A stretch of DNA of 45,992 bases from Methanomassiliicoccales archaeon (GCA_013415695.1 JAAEEP010000017.1:1-45992); one strand, 5' to 3'. Shown: positions 16,783 to 26,375, numbered from the stretch's first letter. The notes: generated from the sequence alone by a model not told the origin. Translations and numbers: made by a program.

Positions 16783-19700
16783 TTGAAGCAATCGAACAGA
16801 ATACCACACATGCTAGCCACCATCATAGTGGTGGCTGTTGCGGCGATGTTCATCGGTACAGCGATTTCTGGGATATCTAGCTCAGCTGGTGAGCATCAGG
16901 AGCAAATAGACATCTCCGTGGGGGCGGACAGTCCCCCAATCATGATGAGTATCGTCAATAGCAATCTAAGTATCACTTACCATAATCCGTCTCAAGATGA
17001 TTTAGCGAGTTTGAAGAGCGTCTGGGGTGTAAGGGATGAGAGTGGCAATTACAATGTGCTCATGGACAAGATGGGTACAGGTCTTGCCCCTCTGACCAGT
17101 AGTGAATGGGACGCTTTATCCAGCAGTATCAACCTGGTAGATGGCGTAACCAGCCTCGGAAGCATACCGAGCTCGGTCGACATCTCCACCGAACCCTACT
17201 TCCCCAAGGTCGCTACCCAGGGGCTTCAAGGTTCATGCGCTGCGTGGGCGATCACTTACTACGCCTATGGATATCTCGAAGCAAAGGACAATGGATGGAC
17301 CGGTGCCAGTACTGGTAACCCCGCCCACCTGATCTCCCCCGCATGGACATACAACCGTGCGAACGGAGGTACGGATTCAGGATCCTCGATCATCAGGAAC
17401 ACCGACATCATAAAAGAGTGGGGGGTGGCAACGATGGCTACCATGCCTTACTCCGACACAGATTTCAGTTCCTGGGGAAGCGAGAGTGCTATGAGAGAGG
17501 CTCCACTTCACAGGTCTGTTGATTTCTTCACAATGAGTTTCAACGGCGATGCTACCGTTGAAGACGTGAAGGAACTTCTCGCATCAGGGACCCCAGTAAC
17601 GATCGCCTTCGATGCCAATATGTATCAGCCTGGATTCGCTGATGGCAACTGGAAGATCTCCTCAATTGAGTACGCGTCCTCCACAATTAACCATGCCCAG
17701 ACAATCGTGGGATATGATGATTATGTTAGTGAGGATGGGGAGGTCGGTGCCTTCAGGATTGTGAATTCCTGGGGTTCCAATTTTGCCGATAGCGGATACT
17801 ACTGGCTCACGTACGAAGCGTTCAAGGAGATAGGTGACAGACTCGGTACTGGATACTTCATTGATTCCACTGATTACCAGCCCAAGCTGCTGGCGACATG
17901 GGAGTTCTCCCAGTCGCCTACCAGGGATGCTGACATCTCATTTGACATTTCTTCCAACGGCATGCAGAGGGACAGCAAGGACCTATACTACGCAATTAAC
18001 AGCGGTGGAAGCACTCTAAGATTCCCGAACTTTCTGTGCTTGGATATCACTGAGTTCAACAACGATCTCCTAGCTGGTGCGGATGAGTTCTCCATGACCG
18101 TGGGTTCATCGACCTACTACGGTCAGGTGAGCTCGTTCAAGGTGGAAAAGTACAATGCTTACACACCTGGAGATCCCGATGACATATCTGCAATGCCCGG
18201 AAATGTCCCAGCCTACACGCCCTGCGAGCTGACTACCAGCTTCGCATCTTCGGGGCCTTCTTTACCAGGATCGCCCACGAATCTTCAGGCTTCGGCCGGA
18301 GATGGAAGGGTGTCTCTAGGCTGGAGCGCCCCATCGAATGATGGCGGTTCGTCGATCACCCAGTACAGGATATACAGGGGAACTAGCTCCTACAGCCTGT
18401 CCCTGGTGACCTCGGTCACCTCAACATCCTACACCGACAGCTCGGTCACCAACGGAAACACCTACTACTATTCAGCCCGGCCAGAGGCTTCCTCGGGTAC
18501 CGATGTTCCATCGGCACCTCAGAACCTCGTTGGGACCCCAGGGGACTCTACGGTTGTTCTCTCATGGAACCCTCCGGCTGATGATGGTGGATACCAGATC
18601 ACCGGGTACAAGATCTATCGAAGGACCGAGGGGGCTTCGTGGTATTACGTCTACACCATAGGGGTCCAGACCTCGTACACCTTCAGTGGGCTGACGAACG
18701 GAGTTACCTACCTATTCTCTGTCTGCGCCATGAATGATTTGGGCTACGGGCCGAAATGCAGTGAGATCTCTGCAGTTCCTGGTGCCTCTGCGTCCACAGT
18801 GCCTGGGGCCCCAACATCGCTCTCGGCGACCCCTGGAGATTCCCGGGTTACATTGAGCTGGAACGCCCCATCGAATGATGGCGGTTCGTCGATCACCCAG
18901 TACAGGATATACAGGGGAACTAGCTCCTACAGCCTGTCCCTGGTGACCTCGGTCACCTCAACATCCTACACCGACAGCTCGGTCACCAACGGAAACACCT
19001 ACTACTACGTGGGGGAGGGGCCAAAGTCCAGCCAGGTTTCAGCAAAACCTGAAGCACAGTCGAATGTACCTGGAACTCCGGTAGGGCTCTCAGCCTCACC
19101 TGGTGATTCCAAGGTCACACTCAACTGGCAGGCACCTGCCGATGATGGTGGCTCCCCAATCACTGGATACAGGATATACAGAGGATACAGTTCTGGCTCG
19201 CTTTCTTTCGTGGCATTAGTGTCCTCGACCCAGTACCAGAATACCGGGCTCACCAACGGTCTGACCTACTACTTCAGCGTGTCTGCGGTCAACTCGGTGG
19301 GTGAGGGATCTCGCTGCACGGCGGTCTCTGCGACCCCGACCCAATCGACCTCTCCTCCATCGGCACCAATCGGACTCAATGCCAACGCTGGTAACAGCAG
19401 GATAGACCTTAGCTGGAACGCTCCCTTGGACAATGGAGGCGCGGAGATCACCAGTTACAAGGTGTACAGGGGAACCAGTTCCTCCTATCAGTCCTACCTG
19501 ACAACTGTGATCTCAACGTCGTACGCTGACACTTCCGTGACCAACGGGGTGACTTACTACTACTCCGTATCAGCGGTGAACTCAGCGGGCGAGGGAGACA
19601 GATCTAGCGTTGCGTCGGCCACTCCGCAGGAACCTGCGGAGAAAACGGTTCCATCGGCACCTCAGAACCTTGTCGGGGTTCCAGGTGAAACAACCGTCAT

Positions 19701-20958
19701 TCTCTCATGGAACCCTCCGGCTGATGATGGTGGATACCAGATCACCGGGTACAAGATCTATCGAAGGACCGAGGGGGCTTCGTGGTATTACGTCTACACC
19801 ATAGGGGTCCAGACCTCATACACCTTCACCGGATTGACCAGTGGCCAGAATTACCTGTTCTCCGTCTCCGCCATGAATGATTTGGGCTACGGGCCGAGAA
19901 GTGAGGAGATTACGGTGAAGCCGGGAGGGGGCATCTCAGTACCCTCCTCCCCGCAGAACCTCAATGCCGTTGGTGGTAATGGTGAGGTTAGTCTGAGTTG
20001 GCAGACTCCCTCTAGCGATGGGGGTTCACAGATCACCAGCTACAGGGTATACAGGGGGACCTCTTCCTCAACACAGTCTTTCCTCGTACAGGTCTCAGGA
20101 CTTGGATATGTGGATAGCTCTGTTGTCAACGGGCAGATCTACTACTACAGGATAACCGCTGTGAATCTTGCTGGCGAGGGGCCAAGCTCCTCTACCATTT
20201 CGGTGACACCGCAGGCCACGATAGAGAGACCGTCGGCACCTCTCTCTTTGTCGGCATCATCTGGAGACGGTACGATCGGCCTGACCTGGTACAAGCCAGC
20301 AGATGACGGAGGTTCTTCGATCACCGGATACAGGGTCTACCGCGGGACCTCTTCAAGCTACATGCCTCTGTTCACCACGCTGACCGGGACATCATTTACC
20401 GACAGCTCGGTGACCAACGGCGTGACCTACTACTACAAGGTCACCGCGGTCAACGCGGCGGGCGAGGGAGATTCCACCGGAACAATATCCGCGACACCCA
20501 GGTCATCTTCAGAGTTGACCGTACCGGGTAAACCATTGAACCTCTGGACCGAGACTGGAACCCAATCGGTGATCCTACATTGGAGCCCTCCGGCAGATGA
20601 CGGTGGATCTCAGATAACCGGTTACAAGGTCTACAGAATGATGGAAGGCCAATCATGGTACTACGTCTTCACGGTTGGCAACGTCAACCAGTACACACTC
20701 AGCAATCTCAACAACGGCCAGACGTACTACTTTTCGGTGAGTGCGGCAAATGAGGTCGGCTATGGACCACGATCGAATGAGGTGTCCGCCACCCCGACCC
20801 TATCGGCGCTGAGCGAGTCGTCAATCTCAGAAACACCGTTGCTACTCGCCGCGCAGACTATGCCTGACACATCGTCTCTACCTCAATTGGCCGCGAAGAC
20901 CGGGATAATTTCCGCAGATCCTCAGATAGATCCTTTGATCTGGCGAACCACCCATTAA
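16783..20958 (+). CDS. Secreted papain-like (C1A) cysteine protease with nine fibronectin III units
   Basis: Start chosen at TTG 16783 because GGGGGAGG lies six bases upstream and the product then opens with a signal peptide (KQSNRIPHMLATIIVVAVAA). An ATG 37 codons earlier has no such support. The protein is about 1391 residues. The peptidase domain (about 130-350) has oxyanion Gln149, Cys152 in QGSCAAWA, His304 in INHAQTIVGYDD and Asn328 in VNSWGSN. A linker domain follows. From residue about 504 there are nine fibronectin type III units of about 90 residues (PSAPxxL ... DGGSxITxYRVYRG ... NGxTYYY). Units 1 and 3 are shortened at their ends. No C-terminal anchor. Likely an extracellular protease that attaches through its repeats. 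Confidence 0.88.
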   Translation: MKQSNRIPHMLATIIVVAVAAMFIGTAISGISSSAGEHQEQIDISVGADSPPIMMSIVNSNLSITYHNPSQDDLASLKSVWGVRDESGNYNVLMDKMGTGLAPLTSSEWDALSSSINLVDGVTSLGSIPSSVDISTEPYFPKVATQGLQGSCAAWAITYYAYGYLEAKDNGWTGASTGNPAHLISPAWTYNRANGGTDSGSSIIRNTDIIKEWGVATMATMPYSDTDFSSWGSESAMREAPLHRSVDFFTMSFNGDATVEDVKELLASGTPVTIAFDANMYQPGFADGNWKISSIEYASSTINHAQTIVGYDDYVSEDGEVGAFRIVNSWGSNFADSGYYWLTYEAFKEIGDRLGTGYFIDSTDYQPKLLATWEFSQSPTRDADISFDISSNGMQRDSKDLYYAINSGGSTLRFPNFLCLDITEFNNDLLAGADEFSMTVGSSTYYGQVSSFKVEKYNAYTPGDPDDISAMPGNVPAYTPCELTTSFASSGPSLPGSPTNLQASAGDGRVSLGWSAPSNDGGSSITQYRIYRGTSSYSLSLVTSVTSTSYTDSSVTNGNTYYYSARPEASSGTDVPSAPQNLVGTPGDSTVVLSWNPPADDGGYQITGYKIYRRTEGASWYYVYTIGVQTSYTFSGLTNGVTYLFSVCAMNDLGYGPKCSEISAVPGASASTVPGAPTSLSATPGDSRVTLSWNAPSNDGGSSITQYRIYRGTSSYSLSLVTSVTSTSYTDSSVTNGNTYYYVGEGPKSSQVSAKPEAQSNVPGTPVGLSASPGDSKVTLNWQAPADDGGSPITGYRIYRGYSSGSLSFVALVSSTQYQNTGLTNGLTYYFSVSAVNSVGEGSRCTAVSATPTQSTSPPSAPIGLNANAGNSRIDLSWNAPLDNGGAEITSYKVYRGTSSSYQSYLTTVISTSYADTSVTNGVTYYYSVSAVNSAGEGDRSSVASATPQEPAEKTVPSAPQNLVGVPGETTVILSWNPPADDGGYQITGYKIYRRTEGASWYYVYTIGVQTSYTFTGLTSGQNYLFSVSAMNDLGYGPRSEEITVKPGGGISVPSSPQNLNAVGGNGEVSLSWQTPSSDGGSQITSYRVYRGTSSSTQSFLVQVSGLGYVDSSVVNGQIYYYRITAVNLAGEGPSSSTISVTPQATIERPSAPLSLSASSGDGTIGLTWYKPADDGGSSITGYRVYRGTSSSYMPLFTTLTGTSFTDSSVTNGVTYYYKVTAVNAAGEGDSTGTISATPRSSSELTVPGKPLNLWTETGTQSVILHWSPPADDGGSQITGYKVYRMMEGQSWYYVFTVGNVNQYTLSNLNNGQTYYFSVSAANEVGYGPRSNEVSATPTLSALSESSISETPLLLAAQTMPDTSSLPQLAAKTGIISADPQIDPLIWRTTH
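18327..18470 (+). repeat. Exact 144-bp DNA repeat, copy 1 (fibronectin unit 1)
   Basis: Positions 18327-18470 read identically to 18864-19007. Neighbouring fibronectin units share only protein-level similarity, so this marks a recent duplication or gene conversion inside the array. Confidence 0.9.
18557..18674 (+). repeat. Exact 118-bp DNA repeat, copy 1 (fibronectin unit 2)
   Basis: Positions 18557-18674 read identically to 19700-19817 (unit 6). Another near-identical stretch, encoding AMNDLGYGP, follows further downstream in both units. Confidence 0.9.
18864..19007 (+). repeat. Exact 144-bp DNA repeat, copy 2 (fibronectin unit 3)
   Basis: Second copy of the 144-bp sequence at 18327. Directly after it the reading frame jumps from NGNTYYY to VGEGPKSS, missing about seven residues (SVSAVNS-like) present in complete units. 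Confidence 0.9.
19700..19817 (+). repeat. Exact 118-bp DNA repeat, copy 2 (fibronectin unit 6)
   Basis: Second copy of the 118-bp sequence at 18557. The flanks diverge at silent and non-silent positions, so only the centre is a recent copy. Confidence 0.9.
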
Positions 20959-20981
20959 ACCTCTTTCTCTTCTTTTCATTC

Positions 20982-22019
20982 TTAACTATACCAATCCAGG
21001 CTTTCTTTCACAAAGTCGATGAAAGAGATGAAGAAATCCTTTGATCGATCCTCCATGCTGGTGGCCCTGATCCTTTCAATTGCGATATCAGCATGTTGCC
21101 TGGAGATATCCTTTGCTTCTTCCAGGGCCCCCGATTCGACGATTCTGTTCCTGACCTCATCCACCTCTACTGCACCTTCCCTTCCGTAGGCTTGGATCAT
21201 CAGCTGGGCAAATCGATCGTCCTTTTCCATCGCCAGGACGATGTGGAGAGGCTTCTTACCCTTATGGACATCACCGCAGGGCACTCTTCCATACTGTTCC
21301 TCGGACGCGAAGGTGTCGATGATGTCATCCTGGATGTCAAAAGCGAAGCCGATGTGTTCCCCCGCTTCTCTCAAGAGGAACAGGTCCTCAGCTGGGGCTT
21401 CGCCAAGGATGGCACCCGCGAGAAGGGTTGCCCTGAAAAGTGAGGCAGCCCTCTTGCTTGCCATGATCTCCCACTCGATCCTGTCAGGGGAGGTGTACTC
21501 GAACATGAGGTCGAGTATCTGGCTCTCATTGACCTCCTGGTACTCGGTGTTGATCATGTCCACCACCTCCATGATCTTCTCTGCCTCGAACCCGGAATGG
21601 ATGATAGGCCTCAACGCCATGGAACTTAGAATATCACCGGCGAAAACCGCCGTTCCCTCCCCGAAACGGTTATCCATTTCACCTATCATCATCATATGCA
21701 GCGTGCCACCGCCCCTTCGTGTCTCGTCCCTGTCCACGAGATCATCATGGACCAGGATGCAGTGCCTGTACACTTCGACACCGCAGGCCACCTTAACGAT
21801 CCTGTCGTCAATATGGCCCGTGTATCCTTCATAGGTGACAAGCGTCGAGCAGGCGGCCAACCTCTTCCCGCCTCTGGTAGAGTACTCCTCGATCGCATCG
21901 TAGAGCTGTCCGATCAATCGGTGGTATCCATGCCCTCTCAGCCTCTCTTCTCCCAAGAACCTCTTCAGCTCTACCTCCACTAACCTGCTCTGTTCGTCCA
22001 GTACCTCTTCGAAGCTCAT
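20982..22019 (-). CDS. Trans-isoprenyl diphosphate synthase (GGPP synthase-like)
   Basis: A 345-residue polyprenyl synthetase; AAGGT lies just upstream of ATG 22019. The first Asp-rich motif is HDDLVDRDETRRGG, the second DIQDDIIDTF, and the KKPLH segment near the C-terminal third is also present. In archaea these enzymes condense IPP with allylic diphosphates to the C20 or C25 precursors of membrane ether lipids and quinones. The residue five before the first DDxxD is Cys rather than an aromatic residue, which would not block chains beyond C15-C20. It converges with the C1 protease gene; the T-rich tract 20960-20983 between them may terminate the protease transcript. Confidence 0.9.
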   Translation of the reverse strand: MSFEEVLDEQSRLVEVELKRFLGEERLRGHGYHRLIGQLYDAIEEYSTRGGKRLAACSTLVTYEGYTGHIDDRIVKVACGVEVYRHCILVHDDLVDRDETRRGGGTLHMMMIGEMDNRFGEGTAVFAGDILSSMALRPIIHSGFEAEKIMEVVDMINTEYQEVNESQILDLMFEYTSPDRIEWEIMASKRAASLFRATLLAGAILGEAPAEDLFLLREAGEHIGFAFDIQDDIIDTFASEEQYGRVPCGDVHKGKKPLHIVLAMEKDDRFAQLMIQAYGREGAVEVDEVRNRIVESGALEEAKDISRQHADIAIERIRATSMEDRSKDFFISFIDFVKESLDWYS

Positions 22020-22167
22020 ATTACCTTTCGGAACTATTGTTGTCAGAAACGAATAACCTTTTTGATTCGAAGGAGAGGATCGAGACTTCTAGGGATGGAT
22101 ATCGCTTTTCAAGAAGACCGCACAAGAGTTATCATGGACGATCACGATAGCCCAAAAGGTCTGAAGT

Positions 22168-23889
22168 ATGAAGAGGGAAATCGATCTAAGAAACACTCTC
22201 AGTCGCATCGATGGAAGGGGATACAAGGCCTACTTGGACATCCGCGGAGAGTACAATTTCGATCTCTTCACACTCATCATCGACCATGTTCAGGGAGATC
22301 CATTCGCGACTCCGAGTCGAGTGAGGGTCATGGTCCCACAGCGTCTTGCCGGCTTTCCAAAGGAGACCTTTGCAGGCAAGAGCAGATCAATTGCGTTAAG
22401 GGATTTCATCACTCGTAGATTCTACGAATCTGCCCGCCAATACTCGAAAGGCAGCAGAGGTATGGGTAAGGGAGGGTTGATCGCCATCGATCGTCCCGGC
22501 CAGGAGATCCTGGAAAGGACCTCAGCTTTCATCGATCCAGGGAAGGTGGAGGTCCGCTTCGTGATGGGGCTTCCAGCGTTTGGACGCCGTGTGGCCGGAA
22601 CCCATGCGATTTCGATGTTCATGGAGGAGCTTCCCAGCATCGTGCGAGCGTCCCTCCTCTTCGAAAGCATGAATGAAAGGGCACTCTTTCAACACATCAA
22701 GGCGGCGGAAGATGCGGATTTCCTTCGTGATAGTTTGGATGGAATGGGACTTGTGGCCTTCGTGGCAGATGGGGCGGTGCTGCCCAGAGCCAGCGGTGTG
22801 GACCCGCGTCCTCTGAGAACTGGTAATGTGGTAGGATTTCGATCCCCACGATCCCTTCGTATGGAGGTGAACTTGCCCAATGCCGGTAAAGTCAGTGGAA
22901 TGGGCATACCAAGAGGGGTCACCCTCATAGTGGGGGGAGGATATCACGGCAAGTCCACCTTCCTGAATGCATTGGAGCTGGGCGTCTACAATCACATTCC
23001 CGGAGACGGTAGGGAGCTGGTCGTCACCGACCCAACCGCCATGAAGATCAGGGCGGAAGATGGAAGGAGGATAGAGAAGACGGATATCTCCCCTTTCATA
23101 GACAACTTGCCATTCGGAAGGGACACGGTCCAATTCAGTACCGAGGATGCCAGCGGAAGCACTTCCCAGGCGGCGAACATCGTTGAGTCGCTCGAAGTGG
23201 GCTCATCCCTGCTGCTCATCGACGAAGACACCTCGGCCACAAATTTCATGATCCGCGACCAGCGGATGCAAGAGCTGGTCTCGAAGGAAAAGGAACCGAT
23301 CACCCCCTTCGTGGACAAGGTGCGCCAACTTCACAGCGACCTGGGCGTCTCCACCATACTCGTGATCGGGGGATCAGGTGATTACTTTGAGGTGGCGGAC
23401 AGGGTTATCTGCATGATAGACTACCTTCCTCACGACCTCACGGATGAAGCACGGAATGTAGCCGAGAGGTACAGGACTCAGAGGATTCAGGAGGGAGGGG
23501 ACGCGTACGGCAGTCTGACGCATCGCATTCCACTGGCCCGCAGTTTCGATCCATCGAAGGGGAGGAGGGATGTGAAGATATCCTCCAAGGGACTGCAGTC
23601 TATCACCTTCGGCACTCACAACATTGATCTGGGAGAGGTGGAGCAGCTCGTAGACTCCTCCCAGACCAGGGCAATAGGGGATGCCATTTACTATGCCATG
23701 GGTCTAATGAGAGAGCACATGACCATCAAGGAGCTGGTGAGCAGGGTCATGGAAGACATCTCCAAGCGTGGGTTGGATGTCCTAAGCGAAAGGCCTGTTG
23801 GCGACTATGCCCTTTTCAGGGCTCAAGAGCTCGCTGCTGCGATCAACCGATTGAGGACGCTCGAAGTTTACCAATCTCACAGAGGTTAA
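22168..23889 (+). CDS. ABC-class P-loop ATPase (COG3044 family)
   Basis: A 573-residue soluble ATPase. The N-terminal about 230 residues form the family-specific region that opens with LSRIDGRGYKAYLDIRGEY. Walker A is GGGYHGKST (256-264) and Walker B is LLLIDEDTSATN (348-359), with a late TRAIGDAIYYAM segment. This pattern defines the stand-alone predicted ABC-class ATPase family (ABC_ATPase). It has no transporter partner, no membrane segment and no established function; roles in RNA or DNA transactions have been proposed by analogy with other soluble ABC ATPases. It is divergent from the prenyl synthase gene across 148 nt. Confidence 0.85.
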   Translation: MKREIDLRNTLSRIDGRGYKAYLDIRGEYNFDLFTLIIDHVQGDPFATPSRVRVMVPQRLAGFPKETFAGKSRSIALRDFITRRFYESARQYSKGSRGMGKGGLIAIDRPGQEILERTSAFIDPGKVEVRFVMGLPAFGRRVAGTHAISMFMEELPSIVRASLLFESMNERALFQHIKAAEDADFLRDSLDGMGLVAFVADGAVLPRASGVDPRPLRTGNVVGFRSPRSLRMEVNLPNAGKVSGMGIPRGVTLIVGGGYHGKSTFLNALELGVYNHIPGDGRELVVTDPTAMKIRAEDGRRIEKTDISPFIDNLPFGRDTVQFSTEDASGSTSQAANIVESLEVGSSLLLIDEDTSATNFMIRDQRMQELVSKEKEPITPFVDKVRQLHSDLGVSTILVIGGSGDYFEVADRVICMIDYLPHDLTDEARNVAERYRTQRIQEGGDAYGSLTHRIPLARSFDPSKGRRDVKISSKGLQSITFGTHNIDLGEVEQLVDSSQTRAIGDAIYYAMGLMREHMTIKELVSRVMEDISKRGLDVLSERPVGDYALFRAQELAAAINRLRTLEVYQSHRG

Positions 23890-23952
23890 TGCCGGAACCG
23901 AACCCCAGGACAATTAACTTAATTTACCATATTCCAATCACAGTACGATAAA

Positions 23953-24348
23953 ATGGCTCGAAAGGTCAAGGAATTCATGACCCCCAAGAACGAGATCGTG
24001 ACTCCGGGGGACTCTGTCATCACCGCGGTCGAGGTCATGGTGGAGAATGACAAGGGCAGTGTTGTTGTCATTGATGATGACAAGTTGGTCGGGATCTTTA
24101 CCGAGAGGGATCTGCTCAGGCACTACCTCATGAGCCAGTCTAAGTTTCTTTACATGAGCGTTTCCGAGGTCATGAGCTCCCCACCAGTTACAGTAGGTCC
24201 AGAAGATGACCTCATAGATGCATTCACGATCATGGCCCAGAAGGATATCAGGCACCTACCGGTCGTAGGGGAGGATCAGGAGCTGGTGGGTTTCCTCAGC
24301 TGGAAGAGCATGTTTGACTGGTGCTCGGCCAAGATCGCCTTTGAATGA
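23953..24348 (+). CDS. Two-CBS-domain protein
   Basis: A 131-residue protein made of two CBS domains: ARKVKEFMTPKNEIVTPGDS ... LVGIFTERDLLRHYL for the first, and VSEVMSSPPVTVGPEDD ... LVGFLSWKSMFDW for the second. Such modules bind AMP, ATP or SAM and sense energy state. The gene has almost no leader and no clear ribosome binding site, so it may be translated leaderless. Its TGA abuts the TGA of the convergent acetyl-CoA synthetase in a TGATCA palindrome. Whether it affects that enzyme is not shown. Confidence 0.9.
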   Translation: MARKVKEFMTPKNEIVTPGDSVITAVEVMVENDKGSVVVIDDDKLVGIFTERDLLRHYLMSQSKFLYMSVSEVMSSPPVTVGPEDDLIDAFTIMAQKDIRHLPVVGEDQELVGFLSWKSMFDWCSAKIAFE

Positions 24349-26076
24349 TCAATCCTCGAGAGTTGAGGTATCTCCTACCTCAAGTCCCATCTCCCGAGCT
24401 TTGAGGAGGCGCCTCATTATCTTCCCGCTTCTTGTCTTGGGAAGGTTATCAACGAATTCAATCTCCCGTGGCTTGGCATGTGCGGCCAACCTCTGACCAA
24501 CGAACTTGATGATCTCCTTCTTGAGCGCTTCTGAGGGCTTGTAACCAGGACGAAGGGTCACGAAGGCCTTGATGATCTCTCCCCTCAATTCGTCAGGCTT
24601 GCCGATAACGCCCGCCTCGGCGACCGAAGGGAATTCGATGAGGGCACTCTCCACCTCGAACGGACCGACCCTCTCTCCTGAGGTCTTAATGACATCGTCG
24701 GCGCGGCCCATGAACCAGAAGTATCCTTCCTCGTCCATTATGGCCACATCGCCTGAAACGTACCATCCAGGCACCCGGAAGTACTCTTTGAATCTGGGGA
24801 CGTTGCGCCAGATCCCGAGCATCATGGCGGGCCATCCAGGGCGAATCGCCAGGAATCCCTCGTTCCCAGGGGGCAGCTCATTACCATCCTCGTCAACTAC
24901 CGCAGCGCTGACGCCTGGGATGGGCCTACCCATGGAACCTGGTTTGATATCCATGCACGGATAGTTGCAGATCATGTGACCTCCCGTCTCCGTCTGCCAC
25001 CAGGTATCGTATACTGGGAGGCCAATGATGCTTCTCGACCATCTTATCACTTCAGGGTTGAGAGGTTCTCCCACGCTGCAGATATGCCTCAGAGATGAAA
25101 GGTCGAATTGGCCGACAAGCTCGTCGCCAGCCTTGATGAGCATCCTCAGTGCCGTGGGGGCAGTGTACCAGACGGTGACGCCGTATTTCTCAAGAAGCGA
25201 ATACCAGGTAGCGGCATCGAATCTTCCCGAGTAACAGACTATGGATGATCCAAGCAGCCAGGGACCGAAAATACCATAAGATGTTCCAGTCACCCATCCA
25301 GGGTCGGCGGTGCACCAATAAGTATCATCCTCCTTGAGATCAAGCACCCACCTAGATGTGGTCAGTTGGTGCTGCATGGCCCTATGGCCAAGTAGAACGC
25401 CTTTGGGTTTCCCCGTTGTGCCTGAAGTGTAGTGGATGGCGTAGGGATCCGTGGGCGAAAGCGGGACAACCTCGAAATTCGAAGACGCATCCTTCATTAT
25501 GTCCAAGTAATGGACGCACTTCTCGTCCAGTGGTTCGCAATCTCCCTCTATAAGAATTACTTTCTCAAGGGCGGTAAGGTCCTCCATGATGGGCTCGATC
25601 CTCTTGTAGAGGTATGGTTGGGTGACAAGGAACTTGGCCCCGGAGTCCAGCATACGGTCCTTAACGGCCTCGGGTCCAAAGGCCGAGAACATGGGTCCAA
25701 AAATGGCGCCCATCTTGATTATCCCCATTGCGGAGACGTAAATCTCGGGGATTCTGTCCAGGAAGACCAAAATACGGTCACCCTTCTCTGCGCCCATGTT
25801 CTTCAGAGCATTTGCGAACTTGTTTGAAAGTGACATCATCTCCCCGAAAGTGAATTTCCTCTCCTCACCATTGGGGCCAGTCCAGTACAGGGCGATCTTG
25901 TTCTTGCGCCAGCTATTGGCGTGGCGGTCGATGGCCTCATGGGCGATATTGTATATGCCACCATCATCAGCCCAGTTGAAATCGCAATCTACCGATGCCC
26001 AGCTGAACTCCTTGCTGATCTTTTCGTAATCGCTAAGATTGCCTATAGCATCCGCTGCAATCCTCTCATTCACCAT
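24349..26076 (-). CDS. acsA: AMP-forming acetyl-CoA synthetase
   Basis: A 575-residue ANL-superfamily ligase with GGGGAG upstream of ATG 26076. Signatures: IHYTSGTTGKPKGV (ATP loop), DTWWQTETGG (A5 motif with the Trp that restricts the pocket to acetate or propionate), WYVSGDVAIMDEEGYFWFMGRADDVIKTSGERVGPFEVE (hinge region, given here only as landmarks), and PKTRSGKIMRR with the catalytic and acetylatable Lys. It activates acetate (or propionate) to the CoA thioester with ATP hydrolysis to AMP. The length fits the shorter Bacillus AcsA-like type rather than the 650-residue Acs. A dyad operator candidate lies just upstream. Confidence 0.88.
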   Translation of the reverse strand: MVNERIAADAIGNLSDYEKISKEFSWASVDCDFNWADDGGIYNIAHEAIDRHANSWRKNKIALYWTGPNGEERKFTFGEMMSLSNKFANALKNMGAEKGDRILVFLDRIPEIYVSAMGIIKMGAIFGPMFSAFGPEAVKDRMLDSGAKFLVTQPYLYKRIEPIMEDLTALEKVILIEGDCEPLDEKCVHYLDIMKDASSNFEVVPLSPTDPYAIHYTSGTTGKPKGVLLGHRAMQHQLTTSRWVLDLKEDDTYWCTADPGWVTGTSYGIFGPWLLGSSIVCYSGRFDAATWYSLLEKYGVTVWYTAPTALRMLIKAGDELVGQFDLSSLRHICSVGEPLNPEVIRWSRSIIGLPVYDTWWQTETGGHMICNYPCMDIKPGSMGRPIPGVSAAVVDEDGNELPPGNEGFLAIRPGWPAMMLGIWRNVPRFKEYFRVPGWYVSGDVAIMDEEGYFWFMGRADDVIKTSGERVGPFEVESALIEFPSVAEAGVIGKPDELRGEIIKAFVTLRPGYKPSEALKKEIIKFVGQRLAAHAKPREIEFVDNLPKTRSGKIMRRLLKAREMGLEVGDTSTLED

Positions 26077-26125
26077 AATCTAGCTCCCCTGTTGGAAGAA
26101 AGGTCAACGTGTGCTTATTATTAAA

Positions 26126-26152
26126 AATTATCGAACAATGGGTTCGACAATT
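26126..26152. promoter_or_regulatory. Inverted repeat upstream of acetyl-CoA synthetase, candidate operator
   Basis: An 11-bp inverted repeat with one mismatch (left arm 26126-26136, right arm 26142-26152; core TCGAAC-N5-GTTCGA) lies about 50-75 bases upstream of ATG 26076. On the minus strand it immediately precedes a TATA-like TTTTTAATAATAAGC (about 26113-26128). This fits a regulator-binding site adjacent to the acs promoter. Confidence 0.55.
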
Positions 26153-26375
26153 GCAGAAGTGTAAAGGGCGTTTGCACTCGATACATTATGCGAATCTCGA
26201 AAAAACCAAACACCGTAATAACCGTTTTGGAAGTTCATTCGCAAAAACATTAAATGTAATGAGAGAACGGGCAATTCCAGAAGTTGTATCATTCTCTAGA
26301 TTTCTTTTCGGGAGAATGGTTATGGTGGTCCGCCATTTGAGAATCAGGAGGCAAGGTGTTCTTGTAAATTTCTCC

